Positions 40,582 through 49,357 are shown, counted from the stretch's first letter. The stretch is DNA of 64,000 bases from Streptomyces luteogriseus (GCF_014205055.1 NZ_JACHMS010000001.1:6138001-6202000), one strand, 5' to 3'. The notes: generated from the sequence alone by a model not told the origin. Program-made: numbers and translations.

Positions 40582-41859
40582 CTAGTTCGTTACAAGGCGT
40601 CCCAACGGCGCTTCCTGAAGGGGCACAGGGCGTGCGGCGGAGGGCGCCGCCGGAGGCTCGGCGGGCCGGGCCGATGGTTCCGCGGGCCGGGCCGATGGGT
40701 CTGCGGGCCGGGCCGATGGGTCTGCGGGCTGTACGGAATGTTCCACCGCCGGGGCCGCCGGCTCGCGATCCGGGAGCGGTTCCGTCGCCGCCCCCGGCTC
40801 CGGTGCGGCGGCCGGCGGCGGACTCACCTGAGCCACCCCGCACGGCACGGCCTCCGTCGCGTACGGCAGCCGCAGCACCCCCTCCGGCGTCCACAGGCCC
40901 GCGCCCGCCAACCACCCCTCGGGCGCCCGGAGATGGTGCACCCGCCGCTCGGCGGGCCGCCAGACACCCACCCAGCTGCCCGTCGGCCCGTCCACCCGCA
41001 GCGCCACCGCACAGCTCTCCGGCGTCAGCACCTGCCCCGGCTGGATCGCGAACGGCGTGACGGAGCAGTCCCGCACCCGCAGACACTCCGGGAAGCGCAC
41101 CGGCAGCGAACTGCCCAGGACACCCCAGCCCAGCCGGTCCTGCCCCGGCGAGGGTGCGTCCGAGCGGACGATCAGCAGCCCGCTGTCGTGGTCGGCGAGC
41201 AGCAGCCGGTCGTCGCTCTCGGCGGCGATCTGCAGCAGCGGCGACACCTCGCCACCGGCCTCCAGGTCCACCACGACGGACTTGGTGTGTCCGCCGGTCT
41301 CCCGGTCCAGCGCCAGCAGCCGCCCCGACCGGTCCAGCCAGACCCCGCCCGAGCAGCGGCCCGGCAGTTCGGCCAGCCGCTCGGGCCCGAAGGCGCCGCC
41401 CGCCACCAGCCACACCGACGTCGCACGCGGCCCGACGGCCAGGGCGTAGGCCCGTTCACCGCCCGGCGCGGGCGGCAGCAGCCGCAGCCGGGCGGCCCCG
41501 TCCGGGCACTCGACCGCGCCCAGGGGCAGCTCGCCGGTGCCGGGCCCGGTCGGGTAGAGCAGCGAGAAGGCGTGCCGCCCGTCCACCACCCGGTGGATGA
41601 GGACCCGCCCGTCGGCCATCGGCTGCACCTCGGTACCGGGCTCCTCCGGCTGGTTGCGGGGCAGCGGCACCGCGTACGGCTCGGGGCCGTCCAGGGTCCA
41701 GCGCTCCGGGAACCAGGAGCCGCCGGCCGACGCCAGGCGGGCGCCGTAGGCACCGTCCGCGGTGAGCGTGCAGCCTGACGGCGCGGACACGTCCTCGTCC
41801 TCGTGTCCCGCCGAAGGTTCGACGTGTCCCGCCGACGGTTCGATCACACAGGCCGTCAT
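40582..41859 (-). CDS. conserved hypothetical protein, beta-propeller-like, with PADPSARPA repeat tail
   Basis: The 425-residue protein begins at ATG 41859 with an excellent GGAGGTG ribosome site. The first 350 residues are rich in beta strands with recurring Gly-Trp-Leu/Asp blades (WLVAGGAFGPERLAEL, VWLDRSGRLLALDRETGG, WVGVWRPAERRVHHLRAPEG), suggestive of a cytosolic propeller. The C-terminal 75 residues are Pro/Ala/Ser tandem repeats of the type PADPSARPAEPSARPAEP. It is conserved near Nif3 in Streptomyces as far as I recall, without known function. No signal peptide. Confidence 0.72.
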   Translation of the reverse strand: MTACVIEPSAGHVEPSAGHEDEDVSAPSGCTLTADGAYGARLASAGGSWFPERWTLDGPEPYAVPLPRNQPEEPGTEVQPMADGRVLIHRVVDGRHAFSLLYPTGPGTGELPLGAVECPDGAARLRLLPPAPGGERAYALAVGPRATSVWLVAGGAFGPERLAELPGRCSGGVWLDRSGRLLALDRETGGHTKSVVVDLEAGGEVSPLLQIAAESDDRLLLADHDSGLLIVRSDAPSPGQDRLGWGVLGSSLPVRFPECLRVRDCSVTPFAIQPGQVLTPESCAVALRVDGPTGSWVGVWRPAERRVHHLRAPEGWLAGAGLWTPEGVLRLPYATEAVPCGVAQVSPPPAAAPEPGAATEPLPDREPAAPAVEHSVQPADPSARPADPSARPAEPSARPAEPPAAPSAARPVPLQEAPLGRLVTN

Positions 41860-42059
41860 CGTTCGGTCACCTCCAGTGACGAACGCTAGGTATCGCACGC
41901 GCGGACGGGGAATTCCTCGGGCGCAGACTTCACACATAAGGGTGTTCCAGGAACGATTCGCCTGAGGAAAAGGGGGCGATTGTGCTGAGCGGGGTCAGGG
42001 GTGCCGGGAGCGGGCGGTGGCGGTGCAACGCCACAGATCAGGCGGGTAGCCTTGCTCCC

Positions 42060-42923
42060 GTGCCCCGTCTGTCTGAAGTCATCGCCGCGCTGGAGACCCT
42101 GTGGCCCGCCGAGCGGGCCGAGTCCTGGGACGCGGTCGGCACCGTCGCGGGCGACCCCGACCAGCAGGTCACGCGGGTCCTGTTCGCCGTCGACCCGGTC
42201 CAGGAGATCGTCGACGAGGCGGTGAAACTGGGCGCCGACCTGCTCGTCACCCACCACCCGCTCTACCTGCGCGGCACCACCACGGTCGCGGCGACGCACT
42301 TCAAGGGCCGCGTCGTGCACACCCTCATCAAGAACGACATCGCGCTGCACGTCGCCCACACCAACGCCGACACCGCCGACCCGGGTGTCTCCGACGCCCT
42401 CGCGGGCGCGCTGGACCTGCGCGTCACGGGGCCGCTCGTGCCGGACCCCACCGACCCCGAGGGCCGCCGGGGCCTGGGCCGCATCTGCGCGCTGGACCAC
42501 CCGCTGACCGTCCGCGAACTCGCCGCCCGCGCCGCCGAGCGGCTGCCCGCCACCGCGCAGGGCATCCGCGTCGCCGGCGACCCCGAGGCGCTCGTACGCA
42601 CGGTCGCCGTCAGCGGCGGCTCCGGCGACAGCCTCTTCGACCAGGTCCGCGCGGCCGGGGTCGACGCCTTCCTCACCGCGGACCTGCGCCACCACCCCGC
42701 CGCCGAGTTCCTGGCGGATCGCGCCCACAGCCCCCTCGCGCTGCTCGATGCGGCGCACTGGGCCACCGAGTGGCCCTGGTGCGAGCTGGCCGCGAGCCAG
42801 CTCGACGAGATCTCCGACCGGCACGGATGGGACCTGCGCGTCCACGTCTCGAAGACGGTCACCGACCCCTGGACCGCGCACGCGGCCTCGCCCCCTTCTG
42901 ATCCCCTTGGAGCCCCGAACTGA
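42060..42923 (+). CDS. Nif3-like dinuclear metal centre protein
   Basis: The 287-residue protein has the Nif3/YbgI pattern: ESWDAVGTVAGDPDQ and VLFAVDPVQEIVDEA near the N-terminus, the metal site LLVTHHPLYLRG (about residue 64), HVAHTNADTADPGVSD, and the C-terminal TADLRHHPAAEFL with ALLDAAHWATEW. The family forms hexameric rings with two metals; function is still unclear, with GTP cyclohydrolase-like activity suggested. GTG 42060 begins the conserved VPRLSEVI; an upstream GTG at 41982 is less likely. First gene of a conserved trio with zinc-ribbon and RNase H genes. Confidence 0.88.
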   Translation: MPRLSEVIAALETLWPAERAESWDAVGTVAGDPDQQVTRVLFAVDPVQEIVDEAVKLGADLLVTHHPLYLRGTTTVAATHFKGRVVHTLIKNDIALHVAHTNADTADPGVSDALAGALDLRVTGPLVPDPTDPEGRRGLGRICALDHPLTVRELAARAAERLPATAQGIRVAGDPEALVRTVAVSGGSGDSLFDQVRAAGVDAFLTADLRHHPAAEFLADRAHSPLALLDAAHWATEWPWCELAASQLDEISDRHGWDLRVHVSKTVTDPWTAHAASPPSDPLGAPN

Positions 42924-43663
42924 ACGCCGCGCCCGCAGACCAGATCCGCCTCCTCGACGTCCAGGGCCTCGACGTCCGTCTCCAGCAGCTCGCGCACAAG
43001 CGCAAGTCGCTGCCCGAGCACGCCGAGATCGAGTCGCTGACCAAGGACCTCACCCAGCTGCGCGACCTCCTCGTCGCCGCGCAGACCGAGGAGAGCGACA
43101 CCGCCCGTGAGCAGACCAAGGCCGAGCAGGACGTGGACCAGGTGCGCCAGCGCGCCACCCGCGACCAGCAGCGCCTCGACTCGGGCGCCGTCACCTCCCC
43201 CAAGGACCTGGAGAACCTCCAGCGCGAGATCACCTCCCTCGCCAAGCGGCAGGGTGATCTCGAGGACGTGGTGCTGGAGGTCATGGAGCGCCGCGAGTCC
43301 GCTCAGGAGCGGGTCGCCGAGCTGACCGAGCGTGTCACCTCCGTCCAGTCCAAGATCGACGACGCGACCGCGCGCCGCGACGCCGCCTTCGAGCAGATCG
43401 ACGGCGAGGTCGCCACGGTCACCAAGGAGCGCGAGGTCGTCGCCGGTTCCCTTCCGGCCGATCTGCTGAAGCTCTACGACAAGCTGCGCGGCCAGCAGGG
43501 CGGCGTCGGCGCTGCGAAGCTGTACGCGCGCAGCTGCCAGGGCTGCCGGCAGGAGCTCGCCATCACCGAGCTGGCCGAGATCCGCAAGGCGGCACCCGAC
43601 ACGGTGATCCGCTGCGAGAACTGCCGCCGCATCCTGGTGCGCACGTCCGAGTCCGGTCTCTAG
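42920..43663 (+). CDS. C4-type zinc-ribbon coiled-coil protein, probable CTG start
   Basis: The 247-residue protein is a long helical coiled coil (QIRLLDVQGLDVRLQQLAHK, then heptads to about residue 180) with a C-terminal zinc ribbon: CQGCRQELAIT and RCENCRRILVR. The fold is that of the conserved bacterial CT398/HP0958-like zinc ribbon protein, possibly a nucleic-acid or protein-assembly chaperone. The frame is open up to the Nif3 stop, but contains no ATG, GTG or TTG until 43133, which would delete half of the coiled coil. CTG at 42920 overlaps the Nif3 TGA (CTGA), with TTGGAG upstream, and is the likely start. Confidence 0.88.
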   Translation: MNAAPADQIRLLDVQGLDVRLQQLAHKRKSLPEHAEIESLTKDLTQLRDLLVAAQTEESDTAREQTKAEQDVDQVRQRATRDQQRLDSGAVTSPKDLENLQREITSLAKRQGDLEDVVLEVMERRESAQERVAELTERVTSVQSKIDDATARRDAAFEQIDGEVATVTKEREVVAGSLPADLLKLYDKLRGQQGGVGAAKLYARSCQGCRQELAITELAEIRKAAPDTVIRCENCRRILVRTSESGL

Positions 43664-43683
43664 GCCTTCAAGGAGCCCTTCCG

Positions 43684-45264
43684 GTGCGGGAGTTCATCGT
43701 CGAGGCCGACGGCGGCTCGCGGGGCAACCCCGGGCCCGCCGGCTACGGCGCCGTGGTCAGTGACGCGGCGACGGGGGAGACCCTGCGGGAGACCGCCGAG
43801 TACATCGGCGTCGCCACGAACAACGTCGCCGAGTACCGCGGCCTCCTCGCCGGGCTGCGCGCCGCCCACGCGCTGGACCCGGCGGCGACGGTCCACGTCC
43901 GGATGGACTCCAAGCTCGTCGTCGAGCAGATGTCGGGCCGCTGGAAGATCAAGCACCCCGACATGAAGCCCCTGGCCGCGCAGGCGGCCCGGGTCTTCCC
44001 GCCCGGCCGGGTCACGTACGAGTGGATCCCGAGGGCCCAGAACAAGCACGCGGACCGGCTGGCCAACGAGGCGATGGACGCGGGGGCCAGGGGCGAGCAG
44101 TGGTCGGAGGCGGAGTCGACGGCGGAGCTGGACACGGCGGGTGAGGTTGGTGCTGCTGGGGGTACCGGGACCGCTGGGGCTGCCGGGGCTGCTGGGGCCT
44201 ATGGGAGTGCTACGGGCGCTGTTCCGCCGGAGCCGCCGCCCGGTGACGCGGCGGCGGGCGCGGCGCGGGTGCGTGGAGCCCTGGCGGAAGGCCGCGCGGC
44301 GGCCACGTCGGCCGGCTCGGGCCCGGACACCGCGCGGGTCTCGAAGGAATCCGGCCGGGGCGTCCCGGCCGGGGCGGCGTCCGGCTCGGCCGGAGCGGCG
44401 TCCGACTCGGCGGCGGACGATGCCGATGCGCGTGCCGTGAGGGCCGCCGGGGATGCGCGTGCTCCGCAGGCCGAGGCCGATGGCGAGACCCGTGCCGCGA
44501 GGGCCGATACCGATGCTCGTGCCGATGCCCGTGCCGCGAAGGCCGACGCCGAGACTCGCGTCGCTCAAGCCGCGAAGGCCGGCGCCGACACCCGTGCCGC
44601 CAAAGCCGTGGCCACCCCCGGCTGGGCGCCCGCCGACATGGGCGCCCCCGCCACTTTCGTCCTGCTGCGCCACGGCGAGACCCCGCTGACACCCCAGAAG
44701 CGGTTCTCCGGGAGCGGTGGCACCGACCCCTCCCTGTCCGACACCGGCCGGGAGCAGGCCGAGCGGGCCGCCGCGATGCTGGCCCGGCGCGGCACGATCC
44801 AGGCCGTCGTGTCGTCGCCGCTGGCCCGTACGCGGGAGACCGCCGGGATCGTCGCCGCCCGGCTCGGACTCGACGTGAGCATCGACGACGGACTGCGCGA
44901 GACCGACTTCGGCGCCTGGGAGGGGCTCACCTTCGCCGAGGTGCGCGAGCGTCACCCCGACGACCTGAACGCCTGGCTGGCCTCACCGGACGCCGAACCC
45001 ACCGGAGGGGGCGAGAGCTTCGCGGCGACGGCCACCCGGCTCGCCGCGACCCGCGACAAACTGGTCACGGCCCACGCCGGCCGCACCGTCCTGCTGGTCA
45101 CGCACGTGACCCCGATCAAGACGCTGGTGCGGCTCGCCCTGGGCGCCCCGCCGGAGTCCCTGTTCCGCATGGAACTGTCGGCCGCGTCCCTGTCGGTCGT
45201 CGCGTACTACGCCGACGGCAACGCCAGCGTCCGCCTCCTCAACGACACGTCCTACCTGCGCTGA
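43684..45264 (+). CDS. bifunctional RNase H/acid phosphatase
   Basis: The 526-residue protein fuses an N-terminal RNase H domain (EADGGSRGNPGPAGYG, NNVAEYRGLLAGL, MDSKLVVEQMSGRWK and IPRAQNKHADRLANEAMD, catalytic D/E/D/D set) to a C-terminal histidine phosphatase/cobalamin-phosphatase domain with FVLLRHGETPLTPQK (catalytic His about 323) and LLVTHVTPIK. Similar fusions include Rv2228c, active as RNase HI and CobC-like phosphatase. A low-complexity Ala/Asp/Arg linker of about 160 residues joins them, unusually long. GTG 43684 follows GGAG. It overlaps eda tail-to-tail by 26 bp. Confidence 0.93.
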   Translation: MREFIVEADGGSRGNPGPAGYGAVVSDAATGETLRETAEYIGVATNNVAEYRGLLAGLRAAHALDPAATVHVRMDSKLVVEQMSGRWKIKHPDMKPLAAQAARVFPPGRVTYEWIPRAQNKHADRLANEAMDAGARGEQWSEAESTAELDTAGEVGAAGGTGTAGAAGAAGAYGSATGAVPPEPPPGDAAAGAARVRGALAEGRAAATSAGSGPDTARVSKESGRGVPAGAASGSAGAASDSAADDADARAVRAAGDARAPQAEADGETRAARADTDARADARAAKADAETRVAQAAKAGADTRAAKAVATPGWAPADMGAPATFVLLRHGETPLTPQKRFSGSGGTDPSLSDTGREQAERAAAMLARRGTIQAVVSSPLARTRETAGIVAARLGLDVSIDDGLRETDFGAWEGLTFAEVRERHPDDLNAWLASPDAEPTGGGESFAATATRLAATRDKLVTAHAGRTVLLVTHVTPIKTLVRLALGAPPESLFRMELSAASLSVVAYYADGNASVRLLNDTSYLR

Positions 45265-45889
45265 GCCCCGACGCCGACCGGGCCAGCTCCTCGACGCGGC
45301 CCCAGTCGCGGGCGGCGACCGCGTCCGGCGGCAGCATCCAGCTGCCGCCCACGCACCCGACGTTGGGCAGGGCCAGATAGTCCGGGGCGGAGGCCGGGCC
45401 GATCCCGCCCGTGGGGCAGAAGCGAGCCTGCGGCAACGGCCCCGACAGCGACTTCAGATACGCCGTACCGCCTGCGGCCTGCGCCGGGAAGAACTTCATC
45501 TCCCGCACCCCGCGCTCCAGCAGTGCCACGACCTCGGACGCGGTCGACACGCCCGGCAGGAACGGCACGCCGGAGGCCCGCATCGCCTCCAGCAGCAGAT
45601 CCGTCCAGCCGGGACTGACCAGGAAGCGGGAGCCCGCGGCCACCGCCTCCGCGACCTGCTCGGGACGGATCACCGTCCCGGCACCGACCACCGCCCCGGG
45701 CACCTCCCGGGCGATCTCCCGGATCGCATCCAGGGCCGCGGGCGTCCGCAACGTCACCTCGATCGCGGGCAGCCCGCCCGCGACCAGCGCCCGCGCGAGC
45801 GGTACGGCGTCGGCGGCATCCTCGACGACGACGACGGGGACGACGGGCGCGAGGTCCAGCACGGAGGCGGGCGGGGCAGGGGAGACCAT
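45239..45889 (-). CDS. eda: 2-dehydro-3-deoxyphosphogluconate aldolase (KDPG aldolase)
   Basis: The 216-residue protein has the KDPG/KHG aldolase hallmarks: PAIEVTLRTPAAL (Glu at the active site), GAGTVIRPEQV, FLVSPGWTD, and the Schiff-base lysine in EMKFFPAQAAGG (about residue 132), then FCPTGGIGP. It cleaves KDPG to pyruvate and glyceraldehyde-3-phosphate in the Entner-Doudoroff or uronate pathway. ATG 45889 lies 22 bp from a large palindrome that is a likely operator. No ED dehydratase or KDG kinase is adjacent. Confidence 0.93.
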   Translation of the reverse strand: MVSPAPPASVLDLAPVVPVVVVEDAADAVPLARALVAGGLPAIEVTLRTPAALDAIREIAREVPGAVVGAGTVIRPEQVAEAVAAGSRFLVSPGWTDLLLEAMRASGVPFLPGVSTASEVVALLERGVREMKFFPAQAAGGTAYLKSLSGPLPQARFCPTGGIGPASAPDYLALPNVGCVGGSWMLPPDAVAARDWGRVEELARSASGLSAGRTCR

Positions 45890-45910
45890 GGCGTCATCCT
45901 GCCGTCGGCA

Positions 45911-45944
45911 TGCAGGGTACGCAAAGGTCGTTGCGCACCCTGCA
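45911..45944. promoter_or_regulatory. 34-bp near-perfect palindrome upstream of eda
   Basis: TGCAGGGTACGCAA (45911) and TTGCGCACCCTGCA (45931) form 14-bp arms with one mismatch around a 6-bp centre, 22 bp before the eda start. Size, symmetry and position indicate an operator, most likely for a GntR- or IclR-type regulator; none is encoded nearby. Confidence 0.6.
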
Positions 45945-45945
45945 A

Positions 45946-46036
45946 TGACCGCTGGTGAACCTCGCCAAGATCACCAATGAAACTCGTTCACGATCGCTGG
46001 TGACCGTCGTCCACGATCGCTAGTGAACCTCGTCCA
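45946..46036. repeat. degenerate 23-bp repeats at the yaaA 3-prime end
   Basis: Four diverged units share a pattern GAYCRCTRGTGAACCTCGTCCA-like: beginning near 45946, 45969, 45991 and 46014. The last unit includes the final codons of yaaA. The best pair, CGATCGCTGGTGACCGTCGT and CGATCGCTAGTGAACCTCGT, differ at three positions. Confidence 0.6.
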
Positions 46037-46802
46037 CCAGCACGTCCAGCGACCAGCTCTGCCCCGACTTCGCCGGAACCTGCGCCTCCACGACGTACCC
46101 GAGATCCCGGAGCGCCTCCACCAGCTCCGCAGGCCCCTTCGGCTCCGCCCCCGAGGTCAGCAGGCTGCGCACGATCCGCCCCTTGGTCGCCTTGTTGAAG
46201 TGGCTCACCACCTTCCGCGTCGGCGCGTGCAGCACCCGCACGGACGCCGTACGCTCCGCGACCTCGCCCTTCGGCTTCCAGGCGGCGGCGTACGCGGCGG
46301 ACCGCAGATCCAGCACCAGCCCACTCCCGGCCACCTCGGGCAGCACCGACGCCATCGGCGTACGCCAGTGCGCGCCCAGTGCCCCGAGCCCCGGCAGCTT
46401 CACGCCCATCGAGCACCGGTAGGACGGAATCCGGTCCGTCACCCGCACGGCACCCCACAACCCGGAGAACACGAGCAGCGACCGCGCCGCACGCCGCTTT
46501 GCGGCAGTGTCGAGGGACGCCAGCCCGAGGGAGTCGTACAGCACCCCGGTGTAGATCTCCCCGGCCGGCCGCGCCCCAGCGGTCCGCAACTCCGCGTTCT
46601 TCGCGACCTCGCCCCGCAGCCCCTCGCTCAGCCCCAGCACCTCGCGCGCCTTGTCCTCGTCGCCGGAGCACAGCTCGACCAGCTCGGTGAGAACGGCCTC
46701 CCGGGCGGCGGTCAGGCCCGGCAGCGACAGCGACTCCGGCTTCAGCGGGGCACCGCGGCCGGAGGAGGCCTTGCCTTCGGACGGCGGCAGCAGGACAAGC
46801 AC
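46020..46802 (-). CDS. yaaA: peroxide stress protein YaaA
   Basis: The 260-residue protein contains the family starts LVLLPPSEGKAS and later GEIYTGVLYDSLGLASLD, LLVFSGLWGAVRVTDRIPSYR, LDLRSAAYAAAWKP and the conserved VSHFNKATKGRIVR. YaaA limits Fenton damage by lowering free iron and binds DNA in E. coli; in actinobacteria the role is inferred by homology. GTG 46802 is the start. Its last codons form part of a repeat array. Confidence 0.9.
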   Translation of the reverse strand: MLVLLPPSEGKASSGRGAPLKPESLSLPGLTAAREAVLTELVELCSGDEDKAREVLGLSEGLRGEVAKNAELRTAGARPAGEIYTGVLYDSLGLASLDTAAKRRAARSLLVFSGLWGAVRVTDRIPSYRCSMGVKLPGLGALGAHWRTPMASVLPEVAGSGLVLDLRSAAYAAAWKPKGEVAERTASVRVLHAPTRKVVSHFNKATKGRIVRSLLTSGAEPKGPAELVEALRDLGYVVEAQVPAKSGQSWSLDVLVDEVH

Positions 46803-46978
46803 GCGTACTCCTTCGATCGAACTCCGCCGACAGCGTACGGGGGGTCCGGAACAGGGGCCGCCCGGCCTTCGGACAAGGCCCGGGAGCGTGTGCCACGATC
46901 GAGGGAACGGTTCCCGATCTCACGGCGGGTGGTTCGGCGATGTCCCAGTCTGGCGAGCGACAGAAGGAGGGGCGTGAC

Positions 46979-47557
46979 ATGACCGCCATGGCCCACGAGC
47001 CGCTCTCGCAGGAAGACGTCCTGCTGGAGGGCTTCCTCGCCCTGGACACCCCGGAGGGTTTCCGGGCGGAGCTGATCGAGGGGGAGATCGTTGTGACGCC
47101 GCCGCCGGACGGGGATCACGAGAAGTACATCAGCCGGATCGTGAGGCAGGTGATCAGGCGCTCCCGGACCGACATGGACTTCTCGGGGAACAAAGGGCTG
47201 AAGCTGAGGAGCGGGGGCGCATGCCCCAAGAACCACCTGATTCCGGACGTCACCTTCGGCCTCATCGAGCGCGACTTGTTTGCCGGAGCCGATCCCTGGA
47301 TGCCCTGCGACGGCGTCGCGATGGTGATGGAGGTGACCTCCACCAAGCCGCAGGCCGACCGCGAGGCCAAACGCCGCTGCTATGCCCGCGCCGGCATCCC
47401 CCTCTACCTGCTCGTCGACCGGGACACGGCGCAAGTCACGGTGTTCAGCGAGCCGAAGGGTGACGACTACCGCGAGCACTGCGCCCGCCCTTTCGGCAAG
47501 CCCATCACTCTTCCGGAACCCTTCGCCTTCGACCTGGACACCGCCGACCTCGTCTGA
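46979..47557 (+). CDS. Uma2-family (DUF820) putative restriction-endonuclease-fold protein
   Basis: The 192-residue protein has the Uma2 PD-(D/E)XK-like pattern: RAELIEGEIVVTPPP (Glu near residue 40), LIPDVTFGLIERD with the catalytic Asp, VMEVTSTKPQADREAKRRCYA (E-x-T-S...K) and IPLYLLVDRDTAQVTVF. Uma2 genes are multiplied in Streptomyces and cyanobacteria; nuclease activity is inferred, biological role unproven. ATG 46979 follows AGGAGGGG at ideal spacing; an ATG at 46940 in the same frame is less favourable. It is 24 bp before an AraC regulator. Confidence 0.87.
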   Translation: MTAMAHEPLSQEDVLLEGFLALDTPEGFRAELIEGEIVVTPPPDGDHEKYISRIVRQVIRRSRTDMDFSGNKGLKLRSGGACPKNHLIPDVTFGLIERDLFAGADPWMPCDGVAMVMEVTSTKPQADREAKRRCYARAGIPLYLLVDRDTAQVTVFSEPKGDDYREHCARPFGKPITLPEPFAFDLDTADLV

Positions 47558-47580
47558 TCCCCTGTGGGCGGGGGTGCGAT

Positions 47581-48408
47581 ATGGGGATGCGCGAACAGAC
47601 CAGCTGGACCAGGGCCCGGCTGGGGCGGGCCGGTCCGCCCCTCGACCTCCTCACCGCCCACTTCGACAGCCACGTCTACGCGCCCCACGCCCACGACGAG
47701 TTCACCATCGGCGTCACGGTCGGCGGCTCGGAGGTCATCGCGTACCGGGGCGGTCACATCCACTCCTACCCCGGCTCGATCGTCGTCCTGGAGCCCGGGG
47801 AGATGCACACCGGCGGCCCGGCCGCCTGCGACGGCTACGCCTACCAGGCCCTCTACGCCGAACCGGCCCTCCTCACCGACGGCACCCTCGGCGGCCTCCC
47901 GCACTTCCGCGACCCCGTCCTCCACGACCCGGAACTGGCGGCAGCCCTGCGCGCCGCCCACACCGACATCAGCGCCTGCCCCGACCCGCTGGAGGCCGAG
48001 TCCCGGCTGCCCTGGCTGCTCACGGCACTGGCCCGCCGCCACTCCACGGCCCGGGCGGCGAACGACACGGTGCCCGGCGCCGGCCACATCGCCCGGTCCG
48101 TACGCGACCGCCTCGCGGACGAGCTGCTGGACCCCCCGTCCCTGGCCGCCCTCGCCACGGACCTGGGCCTGTCCCGCTACCAACTGCTCCGCGCCTTCCG
48201 CACGACGATGGGCGTACCGCCGTACGCCTGGCTCGCCCAGCACCGGGTGGCCAGGGCCCGCGGCCTCCTCGAAGCCGGACTGCGCCCCGCCGAGGTCGCC
48301 GGTCTCGTCGGCTTCGCCGACCAGGCGCACCTCACCCGCTGGTTCCGCCGGGTGCTGGGGGTGACCCCGGCGGCGTACCGCAACAGCGTTCAAGACACCG
48401 CGGAGTGA
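47581..48408 (+). CDS. AraC-family transcriptional regulator
   Basis: The 275-residue protein has an N-terminal cupin-like sensing domain (YAPHAHDEFTIGVTVGG and YPGSIVVLEPGEMHTGG) and a C-terminal double helix-turn-helix (PSLAALATDLGLSRYQLLRA, then LLEAGLRPAEVAGLVGFADQ and HLTRWFRRVLGVTPAAYR), the AraC/XylS signature. ATG 47581 is preceded by GGGGGTG. It probably controls the EamA gene 19 bp downstream, a common AraC/EamA pairing in Streptomyces, so a drug or amino-acid export response is plausible. Confidence 0.9.
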   Translation: MGMREQTSWTRARLGRAGPPLDLLTAHFDSHVYAPHAHDEFTIGVTVGGSEVIAYRGGHIHSYPGSIVVLEPGEMHTGGPAACDGYAYQALYAEPALLTDGTLGGLPHFRDPVLHDPELAAALRAAHTDISACPDPLEAESRLPWLLTALARRHSTARAANDTVPGAGHIARSVRDRLADELLDPPSLAALATDLGLSRYQLLRAFRTTMGVPPYAWLAQHRVARARGLLEAGLRPAEVAGLVGFADQAHLTRWFRRVLGVTPAAYRNSVQDTAE

Positions 48409-48427
48409 CACGGCCGAGACTCATCGC

Positions 48428-49357
48428 ATGACTGCACGCGGCTGGTTCCTGTTCTCCCTCATGGGAGTGATCTGGGGCGTCCCCTACCTGATGATCAAGG
48501 TGGCGGTGGACGAACTGTCCCCGTCCATGGTGGTGTTCGCACGCTGCGCCCTCGGCGCCGCACTCCTGCTCCCCTTCGCCCTGCGCCAGGGCGGCTTCGG
48601 CCGTACCGTCCGGACCCACTGGAAGCCGATGCTGGCCTTCGCCGTCATCGAGATCATCGGCCCCTGGTGGACCCTGACCGATGCCGAACGCCATCTGTCC
48701 AGCTCGACCGCCGGACTCCTGATCGCGGGCGTGCCGATCGTCGCCCTGCTCCTGGCCCGTTTCTTCGGCGCGGAGGAGCGGGTGGGCGCCCGCCGCCTCG
48801 CGGGCCTGACCCTCGGCCTCGCGGGCGTCACCGTCCTGACTCTGCCGCACCTCACCGGCGGCGACGCCCTGTCCATGGCCGAGGTACTGGTGACGGTCGT
48901 CGGCTATGCCACGGCCCCGCTGATAGCCGCCCGGTACCTCAAGGACGTGCCGACGCTCCAGCTGATCACCCCGTGCCTGACGCTGGCCGCCGTGGTCTAC
49001 GCCCCAGCGGCATTCCTCACCCGCCCCGCGACCATGCCCTCGGGCGAGGTCCTGGCAGCCCTCGCCGGCCTGGGAGTGATCTGCACCGCGATCGCGTTCG
49101 TGGCCTTCCTGGAGCTGATCAAGGAGGTCGGCCCGACCCGGGCCGGCGTGATCACCTACGTCAACCCTGCGGTGGCGGTCGCAGCGGGCGCGCTCTTCCT
49201 GGACGAGGAGCTGACCCTCGGCATCGCCGTGGCCTTCACCCTGATCCTGGTCGGCTCGGTGCTGGCCACGGCCGCGGCGCCGAAGCGTGCCGTCCGCCGG
49301 GTACCATGGTCGACACGGCAGACGAGCCGGGCGGACGGCCGCGTGGAGTGCCCCTGA
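48428..49357 (+). CDS. EamA-family (DMT) exporter
   Basis: The 309-residue protein has ten membrane helices forming two EamA repeats (WFLFSLMGVIWGVPYLMIKV start, then PSMVVFARCALGAALLLPF; second repeat with LAGLGVICTAIAFVAFLELI and GPTRAGVITYVNPAVAVAAG). DMT exporters move amino acids, nucleotides or drugs out of the cell. Its 3-prime end runs 42 bp into the 5-prime region of the RNase P RNA gene, so the last residues (WSTRQTSRADGRVECP) are encoded inside rnpB. Start is ATG 48428. Confidence 0.85.
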   Translation: MTARGWFLFSLMGVIWGVPYLMIKVAVDELSPSMVVFARCALGAALLLPFALRQGGFGRTVRTHWKPMLAFAVIEIIGPWWTLTDAERHLSSSTAGLLIAGVPIVALLLARFFGAEERVGARRLAGLTLGLAGVTVLTLPHLTGGDALSMAEVLVTVVGYATAPLIAARYLKDVPTLQLITPCLTLAAVVYAPAAFLTRPATMPSGEVLAALAGLGVICTAIAFVAFLELIKEVGPTRAGVITYVNPAVAVAAGALFLDEELTLGIAVAFTLILVGSVLATAAAPKRAVRRVPWSTRQTSRADGRVECP

